5,511 nucleotides of DNA from Eubacteriales bacterium (lineage in GTDB: Bacteria > Bacillota > Clostridia > Oscillospirales > Oscillospiraceae), in contig JAUMXS010000079.1 in assembly GCA_030528965.1 (NCBI GenBank), positions 1-5,511 on the forward strand, written 5' to 3'. Each line of letters begins with the position of its first letter. The first letter of the stretch is position 1. The notes under the pieces are model-generated. The model was not told the origin of the DNA, searched no databases, and saw only the letters and a program-made list of their open reading frames with translations. This document shows positions 5,230 through 5,511 of the stretch, in pieces. Position numbers and translations under genes: made by a program.

Positions 5230-5511
5230 ATGAAAATGATGCGTAAGGCAGTACCGATGATTCTGGTGATGGTACTTCTTCTGATGACGCTTGCGGGCTG
5301 CGGCGGCACGACAACGACGACGACCCCGACCCCGGCTCCGGCGGAACCGGATGTGGTGGCACCGGAAGATCGTGAACCCATTCAGATCGCGACGAAGGTC
5401 ACGGCGGAACAGTACATTCTGGGCGAGATGCTGAGCATCCTGATCGAGGAGAAGCTGGGCTATCCGACGGAGATCACGAAGGGGCTGGCCGACTCGAATA
5501 TCGTACAGCCT
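5230..5511 (+). CDS. Osmoprotectant ABC transporter substrate-binding lipoprotein, OpuCC/ProX-like (3' partial)
   Basis: The first 94 codons of a secreted, lipid-anchored solute-binding protein are present, and the reading frame runs off the right edge. The N-terminus is a lipoprotein signal peptide: basic residues (K2, R5, K6), a hydrophobic core at about 8-20, and a lipobox LAGC at 21-24, so C24 would be lipidated. A short linker of six threonines and a proline/alanine stretch (27-40) precedes the mature domain. That domain begins IQIATKVTAEQYILGEML at 51-68, the family's typical first strand and helix with the QYILGEM signature, followed by GYPTEITKGLADSNIVQP. The aromatic cage that binds quaternary amines would lie mainly in the missing part. 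AGGAGG at 5216-5221 is eight bases before the ATG. The gene is the second of the transporter operon. Confidence 0.9.
   Translation, partial: MKMMRKAVPMILVMVLLLMTLAGCGGTTTTTTPTPAPAEPDVVAPEDREPIQIATKVTAEQYILGEMLSILIEEKLGYPTEITKGLADSNIVQP

Overview
The window looks like chromosomal DNA of a spore-forming, GC-rich member of the Bacillota, most likely class Clostridia. This rests on strong AGGAGG-type ribosome binding sites in front of nearly every gene, a YtvI-like sporulation membrane protein, a UPF0735/PheB-type ACT protein, sigma-A-like promoters, and GC content in the high fifties by eye. The genus cannot be fixed from the sequence alone.

Layout. (1) Positions 20-1093, minus strand: an AI-2E/YtvI-family integral membrane protein. 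Its 3' end overlaps a 17-bp direct repeat with a 20-bp period at the extreme left edge. (2) Positions 1094-1237: a divergent intergenic region with a good extended -10 promoter firing rightward. (3) Positions 1238-4138, plus strand: a tight three-gene operon for the top of the aspartate pathway. It encodes a small ACT-domain protein, homoserine dehydrogenase (hom) and aspartate kinase (lysC), with gaps of 11 and 13 bp and consensus Shine-Dalgarno sequences. lysC also carries a perfect internal Shine-Dalgarno and an in-frame GTG placed where the beta subunit of Bacillus-type aspartokinase II begins. (4) Positions 4139-4556: a 418-bp non-coding gap. It holds two stem-loops, then a strong intrinsic terminator (4246-4288), a compositionally odd pyrimidine-rich stretch with a hairpin and a minus-strand G-quadruplex motif, and a near-perfect sigma-A promoter (4487-4515). 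(5) Positions 4557-5511 and beyond: the start of an osmoprotectant (glycine betaine/choline-type, Opu/ProU) ABC transporter operon. It begins with a permease, followed by a substrate-binding lipoprotein cut by the window edge.

How the genes work together. LysC makes aspartyl phosphate. After reduction by aspartate-semialdehyde dehydrogenase (not in this window), Hom reduces the semialdehyde to homoserine, feeding threonine and methionine, while the lysine branch leaves before Hom. Hom here lacks a clear C-terminal ACT domain, whereas a free-standing ACT protein is encoded just upstream, so amino-acid sensing may be supplied in trans. The Opu-type operon is a separate transcription unit, isolated by the terminator and its own promoter, and would import compatible solutes under osmotic stress. 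No mobile element, CRISPR array, tRNA or rRNA is visible. The most interesting signals are the internal lysC start, the split ACT/Hom arrangement, the multi-hairpin 3' region after lysC, and the G-quadruplex motif beside the Opu promoter.
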